64,000 nt of DNA, taken from positions 240,763 through 304,762 of the forward strand of contig NW_027137015.1 of the NCBI RefSeq assembly GCF_040869045.1, read 5' to 3'. This document shows positions 33,318-45,493 of the stretch, one piece after another. The stretch is from Eurosta solidaginis. Its lineage: Eukaryota; Arthropoda; Insecta; Diptera; Tephritidae. The notes beneath the pieces were generated by a model. It had not been told where the DNA came from, did not search any database, and saw only the letters and a program-made list of their open reading frames with translations. The position numbers and the translations under genes were made by a program. Position 1 is the first letter of the stretch, and every line of letters begins with the position of its first letter.

Positions 33318-36300
33318 AACAAGTAAGGAAGGTTAAGTTCGGGTGTAACCGAACATTACATACTCAGTTGAGAGCTATGGTGACAACATAAGGGAAAATA
33401 ACCATGTAGGAAAATGAACCGAGGGAAACCCTGGAATGTGTTTGTATGACATGTGTATCAAATGAAAGGCATTAAAGAGTATTTTATGAAGGAGTGGGCC
33501 ATAGTTCTATAGGTGGACGCCATTTAGGGATATCGCCATAAAGGTGGATCAGGGTTGACTCTAGAATTTGTTTGTACAATATGGATATCAAATGAAAGGT
33601 CTTAAAGAGTATTTTATGAGGGAGTGGGCCATAGTTCTATAGGTGGACGCTATTTAGGGATATAGCCATAAAGGTGGATCAGGGTTGACTCTAGAATGCG
33701 TTTGTACGATATGGGTATCAAATGAAAGATGTTAATGAGTATATTAAAAGGGATATATCCTTAGTTCCATAGGTGGACGCCGTTTCGAGATACCGCCATA
33801 AAGGTGGACCAGGGGTGACCCTAGAATTTGTTTGTACAATATGGGTATCAAAAGAAAGGTGTTAATGAGTATTTTAAAAGGGAGTAATCCTTAGTTCCAT
33901 AGGTGGACGCCGTTTCGAGATATCGCCATAAAGGTGGACCAGGGGCGACTCTAGAATTTGTTTGTACGATATGGGTATCAAAAGAAAGGTGTTAATGATT
34001 GTTTTAAAAGGGAGTAATCCTTAGTTCCACAGGTAGACGCCGTTTCGAGATATCGCCACAAAGGTGGACCAGGTGTGACCCTAGAATTTGTTTGTACAAT
34101 ATTGGTATCAAAAGAAAGGTGTTAATGAGTATTTTAAAAGGGAGTGATGCTTAGTTCCATAGGTGGACGCCGTTTCGAGATATCGCCATAAAGGTGGACC
34201 AGGTGTGACCCTAGAATGCGTTTGTACAATATGGGTATCAAACGAAAGATGTTAATGAGTATTTTAAAAGGGAGTAATCCTTAGTTCTATAGGTGGACGC
34301 CGTTTCGAGATATCGCCATAAAGGTGGACCAGGGGTGACCCTAGAATTTGTTTGTATAATATGGGTATCAAAAGAAAGGTGTTAATGAGTATTTTAAAAG
34401 GGAGTGATGCTTAGTTCCAGAGGTGGACACCGTTTCGAGATATCGCCATAAAGGTGTACCAGGTGTGACCCTAGAATTTGTTTGTACGATATGGGTATCA
34501 AATTAAAGGTATTAATGAGGGGTTTAAAAGGGAGTGGTGGTAGTTGTATAGGTGGTCGCCTTTTCGAGATATCGCCATAAAGGTGGACCAGGGGTGACTC
34601 TAGAATGCGTTTGTACGATATGGGTATCAAATGAAAGGTGTTAATGAGTATTTTAAAAGGGAGTAATCCTTAGTTCCATAGGTGGACGCAGTTTCGAGAT
34701 ATCACCATAAAGGTGGACCAGGGGTGACCCTAGAATTTGTTTGTACAATATGGGTATCAAATTAAAGGTATTAATGAGTATTTTAAAAGGGAGTAATCCT
34801 TAGTTCCATAGGTGGACGCCGTTTCGAGATATCGCCACAAAGGTGGACCAGGGGATACCCTAGAGTTTGTTTGTACAATATGGGCATCAAACGAATGGTG
34901 TTAATGAGTATTTTAAAAGGGAGTGGGCCTTAGTTCTATAGGTGGACGCCGTTTCGAAATATCGCCATAAAGGTGGACCAGGGGTGACTCTAGAATGTCT
35001 TTGTACGATATGGGTATCAAATTAAAGGTATTAATGAGGGTTTTAAAAGGGAGTGGTGGTTGTTGTATAGGTGGTCGCGTTTTCGAGATATCGCTATAAA
35101 GGTGGACCAGGGGTGACTCTAGAATGCGTTTGTACGATATGGGTATTAAATGAAAGGTGTTAAAGAGTATTTTATGAGGGAGTGGGCCATAGTTCTATAG
35201 GTGGACGCCATTTAGGGATATAGCCATAAAGGTGGATCAGGGTTGACTCTAAAATGCGTTTGTACGATATGGGTATCAAATGAAAGGTGTTAATGAGTAT
35301 TTTAAAAGGGAGTAATCCTTAGTTCCATAGGTGGACGCCGTTTCGAGATACCGCCATAAAGGTAGACCAGGGGTGACCCTAGAATTTGTTTGTACAATAT
35401 AGGTATTAAAAGAAAGGTGCTAATGAGTATTTTAAAAGGGAGTAATCCTTAGTTCCATAGGTGGACGCCGTTTCGAGATATCGCCATAAAGGTAGACCAG
35501 GGGTGACCCTAGAATTTGTTTGTACAATATGGGTATCAAAAGAAAGGTGTTAATGAGTATTTTAAAAGGGATTGGGCCTCAGTTCTATAGGTGGACGCCG
35601 TTTCGAAATACCGCCATAAAGGTGGACCAGGGGTGACTCTAGAATGTGTTTGTACGATATGGGTATCAAATTAAAGGTATTAATGAGAGTTTTAAAAGGG
35701 AGTGGTGGTAGTTGTATATGTGAAGGCTTTTTCCAGATCGCGACCAAAATGTGGACCAGGGTGACCCAGAACATCATCTGTTGGATACCGCTAATTTATT
35801 TATATATGTAATACCTGCCAAGATTTTAAGGGTTTTTTATTTCGCCCTGCGGAACTTTTTCATTTTCTTCTACTTAATATGGTAGGTGTCACAACCATTT
35901 TATAAAGTTTTTTCTAAAGTTATATTTCGTGTCAATAAACCAATCCAATTACCTCACCATGTTTCATCCCTTTTTTCGTATTTGGTATAGAATTATGGCA
36001 TTTTTTTCATTTTTCGTAATATTCGATATCGAAAAAGTGGGCGTGGTCATTGTCGGATTTCGTTCATTTTTCATACCAAAATAAAGTGAGTTCAAGTAAG
36101 TACCTGAACTAAGTTCATTAAAGATATGTCGATTTTTGCTGAAGTTATCGTGTTAACGGCCATGCGGAAGGACAGACGAACGACAGTGTATAAAAACTGG
36201 GCGTGGCATCAACCGATTTCGCCCGTTTTCACAGAAAACAGTTATCATCATAAAATCTATGCCCATACCAAATTTCAAAAGGATTGGTTAATTTTTGTTC

Positions 36301-37853
36301 GACTTATGGCGTTAAAAGTATCCTAGACAAATTAAATGAAAAAGGGCGGAGCCACGCCCATTTTGAAATTTTCTTTTATTTTTGTGTTTTGTTGCACCAT
36401 GTCATTACTGGAGTTGAATGTTGACATAATTTACTTTATACTGTAAAGATTTAAATTTTTTTTTTAAATTTTACTTAAAAAAAATTTTTTTTTTAAATGT
36501 AGGCGTGGTCCTTCTCCGATTTTGTTAATTTTTATCAGGCGTACATATAGTAATAGGACTAACGTCCCTGCCAAATTTCATCATGATATCTTCAACGACT
36601 GACAAATTACAGCTTGCAAAATTTTTAAATTACCTTCTTTTAAAAGTGGGCGGTGCCACGCCCATTGTCCAAAATTTTATTATTTTCCACTCTGCGTCAT
36701 AAATTCAACTCATCTACCAGGTTTCGTCGCTTTATCTGTCTTTGGTAATGAATTATCGCACTTTTTCGGTTTTACGAAATTTTCGATATCGAAAAAGTGG
36801 GCGTGGTTATAGTCCGATATTGTTCATTTTAAATAGCGATCTGAGGTGAGTGCTCAGGAACCTACATACCAAATTTCATCAAGATACCTCAAAATTTACT
36901 CAAGTTATCGTGTTAATGGCCATGCGGAAGGACAGACGGACGACTGTGTATAAAAACTGGGCGTGGCATCAACCGATTTCGCCCGTTTTCACAGAAAACA
37001 GTTATCATCATAAAATCTATGACCCTACCAAATTTCAAAAGGATTGGTTAATTTTTGTTCGACTTATGGCGTTAAAAGTATCCTAGACAAATTAAATGAA
37101 AAAGGGCGGAGCCACGCCCATTTTGAAATTTTCTTTTATTTTTGTATTTTGTTGTACCATGTCATTACTGGAGTTGAATGTTGACATAATTTACTTATAT
37201 ACTGTAAAGATATTAAATTTTTTGTTAAAATTTTACTTTAAAAAAAATTTTTTTTTTAAAGTGGGCGTGGTCTTTCTCCGATTTTGCTAATTTTTATTAG
37301 GCGTACATATAGTAATAGGAGTAACGTCCCTGCCAAATTTCATCATGATATCTTCAATGACTGACAAATTACAGCTTGCAAAAATTTTAAATTACCTTCT
37401 TTTAAAAGTGGGCGGTGCCACGCCCATTGTCCAAAATTTTACTAATTTTCTATTCTGCGTCATAATTCAACTCATCTACCAAGTTTCGTCGCTTTATCTG
37501 TCTTTGGTAATGAATTATCGCACTTTTTCGGTTTTACGAAATTTTCGATATCGAAAAAGTGGGCGTGGTTATCGTCCGATATCGTTGATTTTAAATAGCG
37601 ATCTGAGATAAGTGCTCAGGAACCTACATACCAAATTTCATCAAGTTACCTCAAAATTTACTCAAGTTATCGTGTTAACGGACGGACGGACGGACGGACG
37701 GACGGACATGGCCCAATCAAATTTTTTTTCGATCCTGATTATTTTGATATATGGAAGTCTATATCTATCTCGATTCCTTTATATATGTACAACCAACCGT
37801 TATCCAATCAAACTTAATATACTCTGTGAGCTCTGCTCAACTGAGTATAAAAA
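33318..37853 (+). mobile_element. family 1 hairpin/satellite element, copy iv, inserted in family 2
   Basis: Complete from AACAAGTAAGG to CTGAGTATAAAA. The array has about 18 units (33420-35740), and the body includes the same duplicated internal block as copy iii. Array variant order is largely shared with copy iii (for example 33323-33900 against 25391-25960), so the two are recent relatives. The flanking sequence (GATTTTTAAGATAAATATAAAATA on the left in part, TAGGTAGGTACTTTG on the right) is family 2, which fixes both element ends. Confidence 0.85.
33420..35740 (+). repeat. 130-bp satellite array (about 18 units)
   Basis: Same satellite as at 25480-28070, with matching variant blocks and a few units deleted relative to it. 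Confidence 0.85.
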
Positions 37854-38811
37854 TAGGTAGGTACTTTGAGTGAGGATGCAAAGTTTCAGGTTTTTTGTGG
37901 TCTGCGTGTAAAACCTATGACTACGAATCACGTATTTCAACAATATATGACGTAAACGTAACTATTTGATGAAATTTTATGAATTTTGAAGCTTCTAGCC
38001 GTAAAAAAGGGACAAAAAATACAGTTTATATGGGGTATATAATATATGTACCACCGATCTCTATGATTTTTTCAGACAACAATATATGCTATACACGTAA
38101 ACTTTTGGTGAAATTTGAACATATCTAAACGATTTTTAAGATTAATATAAAATAAAAAATAGGTAGGTACTTTGTGTGAGGATGCAAAGTTTCAGGTATT
38201 TTGTGGTCTGCGTGTAAAAACTATGACTTCGAATCACTTATTTCAACAATATATGACGTAAACGTAATTATTTGATGAAATTTTATGAATTTTTAAGCTT
38301 TTAGTCGTAAAAAAGGGGCAAAAAAATACAGTTTAAATGGGGTATATAATATATGTACCGATCTCTATCATTTTTTCAGACAACAATATATGCTATATAC
38401 GTAAGCATTTGGTGAAATTTGAAGCTTCTAGCTGTTAAAATGGGGCAGAAAGTGGGCAAAGTTTCTTATCTGAACAATCGGTTGTATGAGATATATACTA
38501 TATATACCACCGATCTCTATGATTTTTTCAGACAACAATATATGCTATATACGTAAGCATTTGGTGAAATTTGAAGCTTCTAGCTGTTAAAACGGGGCAG
38601 AAATTGCGTAAAATTTCTTACCTGAACAATCGGTTGTGTGAGATATATACTATATATACAACCGATCTCTATGATTTTTTCAGACAACAATATATGCCAT
38701 ATACGTAAGCATTCGGTGAAGTTTGAAGCTTCTAGCTGTTAAAATGGGGCAAAAATTGCGAAAATATATATATATACTATATATATATACTATATATACC
38801 ACCATATATAT

Positions 38812-40932
38812 ACTTCAATCACAACAGACTGCCAATGATTTCGCAAGTCGACTCTCACACCTGCTCTCTGAGGGCACAACTCATCCTGAAGGAATACAGG
38901 AGCAGTGGGAGCATATCTCCAAAGCACTTCATACTGCCGCCGAGGAAAAAATTGGTTACCGGCGGCCACGAAAAAACAACTGGTATGATGAAGAATGCCG
39001 CGTTGCAACCGAAAGAAAAGACGCTGCCTACAGGGCTACGTTAAAAGCGAGCACGACAAGAGGAGTGTGTGAACGCTATCGTGAGTTGAAAAGGGAAGCG
39101 AGACGCCTTTTCAGGAAGAAAAAAGCAGAAGCAGAAAGGCGTGAGTGCGAGGAGCTTGAGCTGCTAGCCAGCAGGAATAACGGCCGAAAATTCTACCAAA
39201 AAATACGGCGACAGACGGAAGGTTTTAAGACCGGGGCAAACTCCTGTAGGAATGAAAACGGCGACCTTGTAACTGATGTCCAGAGAGTGCTTAGATTATG
39301 GAGGGAACACTTCTCTGCTCTCCTAAATGGAGGCAGCAATTCACCGCGCAGAGATGAAGAACCCGATCCCGCAATCGATGATGATGGAATATATGTCCCC
39401 CCGCCCGATTATGACGAAGTCAGAATAGCAATAACCAGATTGAAAAACAACAAGGCCGTGGGCGCTGATGGATTGCCTGCGGAGCTATTCAAGTTCGGCG
39501 GCGAGGAGTTGGTAAGGCGCATGCAGCAGCTTCTTAGCAAAATATGGGCGGACGAAAGCATGCCCGACGGTTGGAATCTAAGTGTTCTTTGCCCAGTCCA
39601 CAAGAAGGGGGATACTGCAAAATGCACCAACTATCGTGGAATCAGCCTTCTTAATATCGCATATAAGGTCCTTTCAAGTGTATTGTGCGAAAGATTGAAG
39701 CCCACCGTGAACCGGCTGATTGGACCTTATCAGTGCGGCTTCAGACCTGGTAAATCTACCATCGACCAGATTTTCACAATGCGCCAAATCTTGGAAAAAA
39801 CCCGTGAAAAGGGAATCGACACACATCACCTCTTCGTCGACTTTAAAGGCGCCTTCGACAGCACGAAAAGGAGCTGCCTATATGCCGCTATGTCTGAATT
39901 TGGTTTCCCCGCAAAACTTATACGGCTGTGCAAAATGACGTTGAGCAACACCATCAGCTCAGTCAGAATTGGGAAGGACCTCTCCGAGCCGTTCGAAACT
40001 AAACGAGGTTTCAGACAGGGTGACCCCCTATCGTGCGATTTCTTTAATTTGATGCTGGAGAAAATTATACTAGCTGCAGAACTTAACCGCACTGGAACAA
40101 TATACTATAAAAGCGTGCAATTACTGGCATATGCTGATGACATTGATATCATCGGCCTAAACACCCGCGCTGTTAGTTCTGCTTACTCCAAGCTGGAAAA
40201 AGAAGCGGTAAAGATGGGTTTGATGGTGAATGAGGACAAAACGAAGTACCTGCTGTCATCGAGCAAAGAGTCAGCGCATATGCGCCTTGGCAACCACGCT
40301 ACTGTTGGCAGCCATAATTTCGAAATAGTAAAAGACTTCGTTTATTTGGGAACCAGCATCAACATTAGCAACAACATCAGCACTGAAATCCAGCGAAAAA
40401 TCAATCTTGCCAATAAATGCTACTTTGGACTAGGTAGGCAATTGAAAATAAAGTTCTCTCTCGGCGAACGAAAATCATACTCTACAAGTTACTTATCGTA
40501 CCCGTCCTGCTATATGGGGCAGAAGCATGGACCATGACAACAGCAGATGAAGCGGCTTTGGGAGTGTTCGAGAGAAAAGTTTTTCGAAAGATTTATGGAC
40601 CTCTACGCGTTGGCGATGGCGAGTACCGAAGAAGATTTAATGATGAGCTGTACGAGCTATACGCAGACATCAACATAGTCCAGCGAATTAAAACGCAGCG
40701 GCTGCGCTGGCTAGGCCATGTTATGCGAATGAAAGATGATGCTCCGGCCAAGAAAGTGTTTCTATCGGAACCCGCCTATGGAAGCAGAGGTAGAGGGCAG
40801 CCCCCACTCCGTTGGAAGGACCAGGTGGAAAACGATTTAAACTCCCTTGGTGTGACCAATTGGCGCCGGTTGGCGGAGCGAAGGAGCGACTGGCGCGCCT
40901 TGTTGGACGGCCATAACCGTTTTGACGGTTAA
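38812..40932 (+). pseudogene. LINE reverse transcriptase with C-terminal domain, one frameshift
   Basis: An open frame runs to 40537, followed by a second frame (about 40470-40932). The RT reads NNKAVGADGLPAELFK, NYRGISLLNIAYKVLS, YQCGFRPGKSTIDQIF, HLFVDFKGAFDS (first catalytic Asp), FRQGDPLSCDFF and LAYADDIDIIG (catalytic DD, near 40125-40150). The C-terminus in the second frame has RLRWLGHVMRM and RGQPPLRWKDQVENDLNSLG, conserved in RTE-like proteins. A single-base shift near 40470 separates palm/thumb from C-terminus. The roughly 30 N-terminal codons of the long open frame are family 2 repeat, not LINE protein. All RT catalytic residues survive, so the damage beyond truncation is minor. Confidence 0.8.
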
Positions 40933-40952
40933 GCGCCAATTAAGTAAGTAAG
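38812..40952 (+). mobile_element. RTE-like non-LTR retrotransposon, 5'-truncated
   Basis: The insertion starts at about 38812 in the middle of the ORF2 region, without an endonuclease domain. It ends after a stop codon with only a very short 3' UTR and a TAAGTAAGTAAGTAA microsatellite tail, both typical of RTE-clade elements. It sits inside a TATATA-rich part of family 2. Target duplication cannot be resolved in the AT repeat. Confidence 0.75.
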
Positions 40953-43287
40953 TAATATATACTATATATACCACCGATCTGTATGATTTTTTCACACAAC
41001 AATAATTGCTATGTACGTAAGCATTCGTTGAAATTTGAAGCCTCTAGCTCTTAAAATGGGGCAGTAATTACGAAAAGTTTCTTATCTGAACAATCGGTTG
41101 TATGAGATATATACTATGTATACAACCGATCTCTATGATTTTTTCAGACAACAATATATGCCATATACATAAGCATTCGGTGAAGCTTGAAGCTTCAATC
41201 TGTTAAATTGAGTAAGATATAACAAAAATCCTCTTTTTCTGAAAAATCGGTTGTATGGAGAATATATGCTATAGTGGTCCGATCCGCCCGGTTCCGACAA
41301 ATGTCTAATCGGACACCCAAATACACCCGCTCACCAAATTTTATCAAGATATCTCAGAAATTGAGGGACTAGTTTGCATACAAACAGACAGACGGACAGA
41401 CGGACATGGCTAAATCAACTCAGCTCTGCAACCTGACTATTTCGGTATACTTAATGGTGGGTCTATCTACTTTCCTTTAAGGACTTACAATTTTGGGTTT
41501 CGTGACGAAATTAATATACCATTTTATTTTCATGAAAGGTATAAAAATAGGTAGGTACTTTGTGTGAGGATTCAAAGTTTCAGGTTTTTTGTGGTCTGCG
41601 TGTAAAAACTATGACTATGAATCACGTATTTCAACAATATATGACGTAAACGTAACTATTTGAAGAAATTTCTTTTGAAGCTTCTAGCCGTGAAAAAGGG
41701 GCAAAAAAATACAGTTTATATGGGGTTTATAATATATGTACCACCGATCTCTATGATTTTTTCAGACAAAAATATATGCTATATACGTAAGCATTTAGTG
41801 AAATTTGAAGCTTCTAGCTGTTAAAATGGGGCAGAAATTGCACAAAGTTTCTTATCTGAACAATCGTTTGTATGAGATATATACCATATATACCACCAAT
41901 CTCTATGATTTTTTCAGACAACAATATATGCTATATACGTGAGCATTTGTTGAAATTTGAAGCTTCAAGCTGTTAAAACTGGGCAGAAATTGCGCAAAGT
42001 TTCTTATCTGAACAATCGGTTGTATGAGATATATACTATGTATACCACCGATCTCAATGATTTTTTCAGACATCAATATATGCTATACACGTAAGCATTT
42101 GGTGAAATTTGAAGCTTCTAGCTGTTAAAATGGGGCCAAAATCGCAAAAAAAAATATATATATACTAAATATATATACTATATATACCATCATATATATA
42201 TTATATATATCACCGACCTCTATGATTTTTTAACACAACAATATATACTATATAAGTAAGCAATCGGTGAAATTTGAAGCTTATATCTGTTAAAATGGGG
42301 TAGAAATTGCGAAAAGTTTCTTATCTGTACAATCGGTTGTATGAGATATATATTATATATACAACCGATCTCTATGATTTTTCCAGACTACAATATATGC
42401 CATATACGTCAGCATTCGGTGAAATTTGAAGCTTCTAGCTGTTAAAATGGGGCTAAAATTGCGAATATATATATATATATTATATATACCACCATATATA
42501 TACTATATATACCACCGATCTGTATGATTTTTTCAGACAACAATATATGCTATATACGTAAGCATTCGTTGAAATTTGAAGCCTCTAGCTCTTAAAATAG
42601 GGCAGTAATTACGAAAAGTTTCTTATCTGAACAATCGGTTGTGGGGGATATATACTATATATACGACATATCTCATCAATTTTTTCAGGCAACAATATGT
42701 GCAATATAGGAAAGTATATGGTGGAGCTTGAAGCTTCAATCTGTTAAATTGAGTAAGATATTACAAAAATCCTTTTTTTCTGAAAAATCGGTTGTATGGA
42801 GGATAGATGCTATAGTGGTCCGATCCGGCCGGTTCCGACAAATGTCTAATCGGACACCCAAATACACTCGCTCACCAAATTTTATCAAGATATCTTAAAA
42901 ATTGAGGAACTAGTTTTCATACAAACAGACAGACGGACAGACGGACATGGCTAAATCAACGCAGCTCTTCAACGTGATTATTTCGGTATACTTAATGGCG
43001 GGTCTATCTACTTTACTTTAAGGACTTACAATTTTGGGTTTCGTGACGAAATTAATATACCATTTCATTTTCATGAAAGGTATAAAAATAGGTAGGTACT
43101 TTGTGTGAGGATGCAAAGTTTCAGGTTTTTTGTGGTCTGCGTGTAAAAACTATGACTACCAATCACGTATTTCAACAATATATGACGTAAACGTAACTAT
43201 TTGATGAAATTTTTTGAATTTTGAAGCTTCTAGCCGTAAAAAAGGGGCAAAAAAATACAGTTTATATGGGGTAGATAATATATGTAC

Positions 43288-43483
43288 TGTTAAACATACT
43301 GGATTCATATTGCAACTCTGCAATCCACATATTTACTAAATGATCAACTCTGATTTATTATAAATTTATGTCATTACAATTTATCCTTCATTACTCTTTC
43401 ACTTGGAATTAAACTGTATTACTGAATAAACGTGTGTCGTTTTACTCTGCTTCTACGGACTTCAAGTAAGTAATTATACAACA
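43288..43483 (+). repeat. Copia 5' LTR
   Basis: TG...CA, 196 bp, ending ATTATACAACA. It has an AATAAACG polyadenylation-like signal. It differs from the 3' LTR by a missing CGAT (after CTTCAT) and several substitutions. Confidence 0.9.
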
Positions 43484-43502
43484 GGTTATGGACCACAGCT
43501 GC
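43484..43502 (+). promoter_or_regulatory. Copia primer-binding site
   Basis: GGTTATGGACCACAGCTGC follows the LTR directly. From what I know of Drosophila copia, GGTTATGG at this place pairs with an internal part of initiator tRNA-Met (half-tRNA priming), and the resemblance suggests the same here. Confidence 0.5.
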
Positions 43503-43525
43503 TAAAACCACTACGCAAGAAAAGC

Positions 43526-45493
43526 ATGAAGATGAGTTCTTCATTATATTCTATCGAGAAATTAAATAACTCTAACTACTATTCATGGAGTCTGCAAATA
43601 AAAAGTGTTCTCGTTCATCAAGACCTGTGGAACGTCGTATCGGGCGAAGAAGCCAAACCAATTCCCACTGACAAGAATGAAATCGAAGTAAAAAGTTGGA
43701 AAATCAAAGATGAAAAAGCATTAGCTTCTATAATTCTAAGCGCAACACCGTCGCAAATCACTTATGTGAAAGATGGGGTATCGGCAAGTAATTCGTGGAC
43801 TACGTTACGTGAGCTACATCGTCCAAGAGGGCCAATTCGCAAAGTTACCCTTTTTAAACAACTACTTGCTATGAGAATGAACGACACCGAAGAAAAATCA
43901 CGCGAAAAGAAGAATCACCTGACAGCAAGGTTGAAGTATATATGGCGCAAGCGGACAACGGAAAAAAAACTTAAAAAAAGAACAATAACAACAAACAAGA
44001 TGCTAGCACAAAAAAATCGTACAAATGTTATAATTGCGGACGAAGAGGTCATTACGCGGCTCAATGCAAAGACAGAGAATAAAAAAGAGATCAAAAGCAA
44101 ATGTCATTCTCCGTGCTCAAACCATCGGCCTCAAACATGCTGCGATCCAACATTTGGTGCGTTGACAGCGGGTCATCATCTCATTTATGCTGCAATAGAA
44201 ACGCATTTACAACTTTCCAAAAAATGGAGTGAAGTTATCACACTTGCTGGAGACAATACAATTAGAGCAGAAGGCATAGGCGAAGTCAAGTTAAAAACTC
44301 AATCATTTGAAATAACTCTCAAACATGTTCTCTATGTGCCTGGAATTCAATGCAATTTTATTTCTGTTGGAAAAGCAGTGCCAAATAATTTGACAGTCAC
44401 AATTACGAGCGAATTTGTCAATATAATAAACACGGACGGGCAAATTATATTAAAAGCGAAAAAAGTAAATGATCTATTTTTATATGAAGCAGAAGGTAAT
44501 AATCTATTTATTGCGAACAGTTCTAATGTCGAAGCCATGAAATGGCATAAGCGGTATGGCCATTTAAATTTTGGCAGCCTTAAACATTTGGTGGAAAAGG
44601 AAATGGCACTTGGGATGAAAGTCAAAATATTTGAACGTTTAGATTGTGATATTTGTTTAAAAAGCAAATGCTGTGTAAAGCCATTTTCGAGTGCGACAAC
44701 TAGGGCAACAGAAGCATTGGAAATTATCCATACTGACCTGTGTGGTCCGGTGAGTAAAACATCAAATGGTGGCGCTCGTTACTTTTTGACATTTATTGAC
44801 GACTCGTCAAAATTTGTTTTTGTATACTTTGTCAAAAGTAAAGATGAAGTCTTTGAAAAATTTAAAATATTTCAATGTTTTGTTGAGCGACAAACGGGGA
44901 AGAAAATAAAAATTATTCGCAGTGATAATGGTACTGAGTTTGTAAATAAAGCTGTTGATGAATATTTACAGAAACTCGGAATCAAAAGACAGCTTACTGT
45001 TCCGCATACGCCACAACAAAATGGTGTGGCTGAACGATTCAACCGCACACTCTTGGAGATGGCAAGATGCATGATGATCGGTGCTAATGTTAACGAAACA
45101 TTATGGGCAGAAGCAATAAATACTGCCGCTTACCTGCGTAATAGGTCGCCAACAAAGGCATTAGATGAAAAAACTCCGTACGAATTATGGTTTAAAAGAA
45201 AACCAAATGTATCACACCTTAAAATATTTGGCTCTATAGCTATAGCACTAGACAAAACACAACATAACAAGTTCAAAGCAAGAGGTAAAGAATATATATT
45301 GGTAGGGTATTCAGATAATTCCAAAGCCTATCGTTTGTTGGAAAAATCTACAGGCAAAGTAATTATTAGTCGAGATGTGTATTTTATAGAAAACGCCGAT
45401 GTAAGAGAAAACGTTGATTTGGAAATTGTAACTGTTCCATCTGGTGCAAATGGCTTGAATACCGATACACCGAAAGTGATGAAAATAGTTTGA
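43526..45493 (+). pseudogene. Copia Gag-protease-integrase, frame-shifted
   Basis: 655 codons from an ATG. Residues 1-115 are Copia Gag (NSNYYSWSLQIKSVL, KVTLFKQLLAMRMNDTE). The rest of the capsid core is missing and the frame is then wrong: the CCHC knuckle (CYNCGRRGHYAAQC, 44026-44067) and the protease site (VDSGSSSHL, 44161-44187) lie two bases out of phase and are separated by a TAA at 44080. The correct frame returns at about 44215 (LSKKWSEVITLAG). The integrase looks intact: HHCC zinc module (WHKRYGHLN...CDICLKSKC), DDE residues in HTDLCGP, RSDNGTEF and GVAERFNRTLLE, and the C-terminal FGSIAIALDKTQHNKFKARG. Because integrase is whole but Gag and protease are not, the copy cannot be autonomous. 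Confidence 0.8.

Larger units (their letters stand above)
37854..43287 (+). repeat. family 2 array with higher-order unit of about 1.55 kb, interrupted by a LINE
   Basis: Units begin TAGGTAGGTACTTTGTGTGA and end GAAAGGTATAAAAA. One spans 37854-41547 (about 1.55 kb after removing the LINE at 38812-40952), the next 41548-43087, and a third begins at 43088. Inside each are several 152-bp subunits carrying CGATCTCTATGATTTTTTCA, GTAAGCATTTGGTGAAATTT, GAAGCTTCTAGCTGTTAAAA and ATCGGTTGTATGAGATATAT. Each higher-order unit ends with a body of GTCCGATCCG, ACCAAATTTTATCAAGATAT and GGACAGACGGACATGGCTAA, the last also present in family 1. Confidence 0.75.

Noticed and set aside
38723..38811. N-terminal extension of the RTE-like ORF
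   Set aside because: These codons are family 2 repeat and TATA microsatellite read through in frame; the LINE starts at about 38812.
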